From: Saprospiraceae bacterium
Lineage (GTDB): Bacteria; Bacteroidota; Bacteroidia; Chitinophagales; Saprospiraceae
Length of the DNA: 9,279 bases
NCBI GenBank assembly: GCA_007125435.1
Contig: SLDF01000051.1
Span: 1-9,279 of the forward strand
Reading direction: 5' to 3'
Shown here: positions 6,645-9,279 of the stretch, in pieces
Position numbering within the stretch: the stretch's first letter is position 1
Layout: every line of letters starts with the position of its first letter
Translations under genes and position numbers: made by a program
The notes under the pieces: generated by a model
What the model was told of the DNA's origin: nothing
Seen by the model: only the letters and a program-made list of their open reading frames with translations
The model's database searches: none

Positions 6645-6754
6645 TTGCGTCAGCGCTGCGGAAGGGGCTCGACCGCACGGGAGAGCGTCACGGTGAGGCG
6701 CCAGCCGATCCGGGACCGACCGTTCAGGGAGTCCTGTAGCATAGCGACCACCCC
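6645..6754. repeat. Structured palindromic repeat element, copy 2
   Basis: This is a second, diverged copy of the element at 902-1058, in the same orientation. Shared blocks are TTGCGTCAGCGCTGCG (6645-6660), AAGGG..CGAC.GCA.GGAG-like sequence just after, and CCGACCGTTCAGGGAGTCCTG (6716-6736), with 19 of 21 positions matching copy 1 in the last block. The hairpin CAGG/CCTG is kept. An AGCGAC near the right end (6743-6748) matches copy 1 at 1039-1044. The right edge ACCACCCCT (6747-6755) is an exact inverted match to AGGGGTGGT at 6829-6837, which may extend the element or form a long-range stem. It sits between pntB and the redoxin gene, 31 bp before the latter's inferred start. Confidence 0.6.
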
Positions 6755-6884
6755 TTTGTCTTGCCTTATCATAGTATTCGTCATGTATCATCCCGGACTT
6801 TGAGGTGTGAAGGCATTCATGCTCTCATAGGGGTGGTGACGCCCACAGAGACCAAATAAAAAAATAGATAATCGGCACATCAGA

Positions 6885-8285
6885 TCACAGTGATTTAAGT
6901 TCTTGAATAATTTTCTGCAAGGAGTCTTTGGCGTCCCCAAATAGCATTCTATTGTTGTTGCTAAAGAAGAGTTTGTTTTGGATGCCGGCGTAGCCGACGC
7001 CCATGCTTCGCTTGAGGATGACGCTTGTACCGGCGGACTCGACTTCGAGGATGGGCATGCCATAGATGGGAGAGGAGGGATCGTCTTTGGCTGCGGGATT
7101 GACGACGTCGTTGGCACCGATCACCAGGACGACATCAGTGCGAGCCATATCTTCGTTGGCGTCTTCCATTTCCTGGAGCTTTTCATAGGGAACATCGGCC
7201 TCGGCGAGGAGGACATTCATATGCCCGGGCATACGGCCGGCCACAGGGTGGATAGAAAACTTGACATCTATGCCTTCGGCGTCAAGCAGTTTTTCGAGTT
7301 CGTGGCAGAGGTGCTGGGCTTGTGCTACAGCGAGTCCATAGCCGGGTATGATACGCACTCTGCTGCTGTATTTGAGCTGTACTGCCAGGTCGCTGATGGT
7401 GATCTCTTTGATGACCTGGTCGCCGTCTTCGCCACTGCCACTGCCTGATGCACCGGCGCTGAATGAACCTATGATCACATTGAGCAAGGATCGATTCATG
7501 GCTTTGCACATCAGTATGGTGAGTATGGTGCCTGCGGATCCGACCAGTATACCACCTGTGAGCATGGCTTGATTGTCATAGAGGAAGCCACCAAAGGCTG
7601 CTGCTACGCCGGTGAAGCTATTGAGCAGGGAGATCACGACTGGCATATCTGCACCGCCAATCGGCAATACAAAGGAAATACCATAGACTAATGACAGCAC
7701 GAGCAATAGATACATCAATGTGCTGTTATTCTCCGGCAGGCTGAGCACATAGATCAAAAGTCCCAGTATAGCGACGAGCAATAATATATTGATGTAGGTC
7801 AGCTTAGAAAAGCCCTTATCGCCGATCTTGCCTTCCAGCTTGCCATAGGCGATCATACTACCTGAAAACGAGACTGACCCTATGACCAGTCCGGCGAGCA
7901 TTGTGAATACTGAGCCGTCAAATGTCATATATTCCATGGGGTGGTGGTGGCTGTATTCGACCACGCCGATGACACCGGCACAGGCGCCTCCCATGCCATT
8001 GAAGAAGGACACCATCTGGGGCATGGCTGTCATCTTGACTTTGATAGCCATCCAGTAGCCTATACCGGTACCGAGTGCTATACCTCCGATGATGAGCCAG
8101 TGATTGGCCATCGCACGACCTTCATGTTCGTACAGAAAAAGTGTCGTCAAAATTGCCAGTAGCATACCTCCGGCAGCCAGTATGTTTCCTTTGCGCGCTT
8201 TATCGGGGTGGCTGAGCATTTTCAGACCGATGATGAATGATAAGGATGCTATCAGATAGGATATCTCAAGTAAATTGGCTTGCAT
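6885..8285 (-). CDS. pntB: NAD(P) transhydrogenase subunit beta
   Basis: PntB forms part of the membrane proton channel and carries the NADP(H)-binding domain III of proton-translocating transhydrogenase. The 466 residues fit the family. Residues 1-270 hold a series of hydrophobic helices with MPQMVSFFNGMGG (88-100) and FVLPIGGADMPVVISLLNSFTG (205-226), both typical of the membrane domain. The linker 277-288 is Gly/Ser-rich (SAGASGSGSGED). Domain III shows PGYGLAVAQAQ (314-324), HPVAGRMPGHMNVLLAEADVPY (346-367), IGANDVVNPAA (389-399) and KRSMGVGYAG (425-434), the conserved NADP(H)-binding elements. At the place where E. coli PntB has the channel His91, this protein appears to have Asn96, as in transhydrogenases with separate PntA1 and PntA2 chains (from memory). 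It follows pntA2 by 6 bp and is the last gene of the operon. The sequence appears intact. Confidence 0.96.
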   Translation of the reverse strand: MQANLLEISYLIASLSFIIGLKMLSHPDKARKGNILAAGGMLLAILTTLFLYEHEGRAMANHWLIIGGIALGTGIGYWMAIKVKMTAMPQMVSFFNGMGGACAGVIGVVEYSHHHPMEYMTFDGSVFTMLAGLVIGSVSFSGSMIAYGKLEGKIGDKGFSKLTYINILLLVAILGLLIYVLSLPENNSTLMYLLLVLSLVYGISFVLPIGGADMPVVISLLNSFTGVAAAFGGFLYDNQAMLTGGILVGSAGTILTILMCKAMNRSLLNVIIGSFSAGASGSGSGEDGDQVIKEITISDLAVQLKYSSRVRIIPGYGLAVAQAQHLCHELEKLLDAEGIDVKFSIHPVAGRMPGHMNVLLAEADVPYEKLQEMEDANEDMARTDVVLVIGANDVVNPAAKDDPSSPIYGMPILEVESAGTSVILKRSMGVGYAGIQNKLFFSNNNRMLFGDAKDSLQKIIQELKSL

Positions 8286-8291
8286 GAATAC

Positions 8292-8603
8292 TTATTTTTG
8301 CTTCTTTTTAAACATTTCTAACATACGGTCTGTCACTGCAAACCCACCAACGACATTCAGTGTGCCCAGTACGACTGCCAAAAAGCCGAGTGCCATGGTG
8401 AAGTAGTCGTCAGAAGAGGCCTGCCCCAGGATGATGATCCCGCCAATCAGGACTACACCGTGGATGGCGTTGGCACCGCTCATGAGGGGCGTGTGTAGTA
8501 TGGCGGGTACATTTTTTATGACCTCTACACCCAGGAAAATAGAGAGCGCCAGGATGTATATCATCGCCATATGCTCCCCGAGATATTCTATAATGGATTC
8601 CAT
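8292..8603 (-). CDS. pntA2: NAD(P) transhydrogenase subunit alpha, membrane part (PntA2/PntAB)
   Basis: This 103-residue membrane protein corresponds to the C-terminal transmembrane part of the alpha subunit, which is a separate chain in three-gene transhydrogenases. It has about three hydrophobic helices: MIYILALSIFLGVEVI, AIHGVVLIGGIIILG and FTMALGFLAVVLGTLNVVGG. The signature stretches VIKNVPAILHTPLMSGANAIHG and NVVGGFAVTDRMLEMF are nearly as expected for the family. ATG 8603 is the preferred start. A TTG at 8612 in the same frame would add three residues (with no stop between them) but overlaps nothing useful. It begins 13 bp after the pntA1 stop and ends 6 bp before pntB, so the three genes are one transcript. 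Together with PntB it builds the proton path across the inner membrane. Confidence 0.94.
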   Translation of the reverse strand: MESIIEYLGEHMAMIYILALSIFLGVEVIKNVPAILHTPLMSGANAIHGVVLIGGIIILGQASSDDYFTMALGFLAVVLGTLNVVGGFAVTDRMLEMFKKKQK

Positions 8604-8616
8604 AATCAACAAATAT

Positions 8617-9279
8617 TTAATCTAAAAACTGATGTATTCTTTCGGATTTGACATCACCATTGTAAGTGATGCATGTAGACGCTATGATATCGTCTTCCCA
8701 GTCGAGATTTAGCCCGTCTTCGCTGAGGAGGAGCTTTAAAAACTGGTGGAGATTCTTGCCAAACATTCTAGAGGCGTCATAAGGCATGAGTGCGGGTAAG
8801 TTGCTATTGCCTATGATGGTGACATTATGCTTTTGTATGGTCTTATTGTTTTCGGTCAATACGCAGTTGCCACCCGATGAAGCGGCCAGGTCTACGATGA
8901 CGGCACCCGGTTTCATCTCTTTTACTGTGTCTTCAAAAATCAGCTCCGGCGCTTTTCTGCCGGGAATCTGCGCTGTACAGATGATGGCGTCAGCTTTGGT
9001 AGCATGATCGTGGATTGCCTGTCGTTGTCGCTTTAGAAAATCCTCTTGCTGCTCGACAGCATATCCGCCGGCACTAGAATCGTCTTTGGCACCTTCTATC
9101 TCTACAAACTTACCGCCGAGACTTTTGACTTCTTCGCGTACAGCTGACCTGACATCAAATACATGCACTACTGCACCCAGACGTCTTGCTGTGGCTATAG
9201 CCTGCAGTCCGGCCACTCCGGCACCCAGGATGAGCACCTTGCCCGGCGGTATAGTACCCGCTGCCGTCATAAACATCGG
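8617..9279 (-). CDS. pntA1: NAD(P) transhydrogenase subunit alpha, soluble NAD(H)-binding part (PntA1/PntAA), 5' end outside window
   Basis: About 221 codons from the 3' part of the gene are visible; the start lies beyond the right edge. This soluble domain I binds NAD(H) and passes hydride to NADP(H) on PntB. The nucleotide-binding fold is clear: KVLILGAGVAGLQAIATARRLG with the glycine-rich loop GAGVAG, and VFDVR, whose Asp should bind the NAD ribose. IICTAQIPGRKAPELI and KPGAVIVDLAASSGGN follow, both conserved in PntA and in the related alanine dehydrogenase family. The next-gene order (pntA2, pntB) settles the choice in favour of transhydrogenase. It ends at TAA 8617-8619 after DVKSERIHQFLD, with no fused membrane segment, which confirms the split-alpha arrangement. 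The full chain in this type is usually near 370-400 residues, so somewhat under half is missing. Confidence 0.95.
   Translation of the reverse strand, partial: PMFMTAAGTIPPGKVLILGAGVAGLQAIATARRLGAVVHVFDVRSAVREEVKSLGGKFVEIEGAKDDSSAGGYAVEQQEDFLKRQRQAIHDHATKADAIICTAQIPGRKAPELIFEDTVKEMKPGAVIVDLAASSGGNCVLTENNKTIQKHNVTIIGNSNLPALMPYDASRMFGKNLHQFLKLLLSEDGLNLDWEDDIIASTCITYNGDVKSERIHQFLD

Noticed and set aside
6615..6791. N-terminal extension of the thioredoxin-like frame to ATG 6791
   Set aside because: It is Arg/Pro-rich translation of the repeat element and would sit in front of an intact signal peptide, which would stop export.
6978..7572. Several plus- and minus-strand open frames across pntB (for example 6978-7448 and 7282-7509)
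   Set aside because: They are other-frame shadows of pntB, whose conserved motifs run uninterrupted through the region.

Overview
The window looks like chromosomal DNA of a Bacteroidota bacterium, possibly of the Saprospiria type (the class is a guess). The phylum call rests on four things: a C-terminal type IX secretion (T9SS type A) sorting domain on the copper/heme protein, a C39-peptidase ABC exporter of the style common in this phylum, an LPS-core gene (waaA) showing a Gram-negative envelope, and mostly weak Shine-Dalgarno signals.

Layout. 1-753 (minus) is the 5' part of a peptidase-containing ABC exporter. Its frame is broken at a run of ten G on the plus strand. 754-1178 is non-coding and holds a candidate promoter, a 22-bp near-perfect palindrome and a structured repeat. 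1179-1739 (minus) is a small exported, probably outer-membrane beta-barrel protein. 1887-2810 (minus) is a PhyH-family Fe(II)/2-oxoglutarate dioxygenase. A 359-bp divergent spacer follows, with a possible leader ORF just before waaA (3170-4432, plus). waaA converges, with 9 bp between stop codons, on a minus-strand block: a heme c plus PHM-like copper monooxygenase (4442-6031) preceded by a secreted thioredoxin-fold protein (6087-6614). Upstream of these is a second copy of the structured repeat. The right end is a three-gene proton-translocating transhydrogenase operon read right to left: pntA1 (partial), pntA2, pntB.

How the genes work together. The three pnt genes form one enzyme that couples NADH/NADP+ hydride transfer to the proton gradient. 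The thioredoxin-like protein and the copper/heme protein are adjacent, both exported, and probably act as one extracytoplasmic redox module. The exporter, the barrel protein and the PhyH enzyme show no obvious common pathway.

Most worth a second look: the G10 tract inside the C39 peptidase domain (phase switch, decay or sequencing error), the pair of diverged palindromic repeats about 5.7 kb apart, the palindrome upstream of the exporter, and the split redoxin / heme-copper monooxygenase pair. I found no CRISPR array, tRNA, rRNA or transposase gene.
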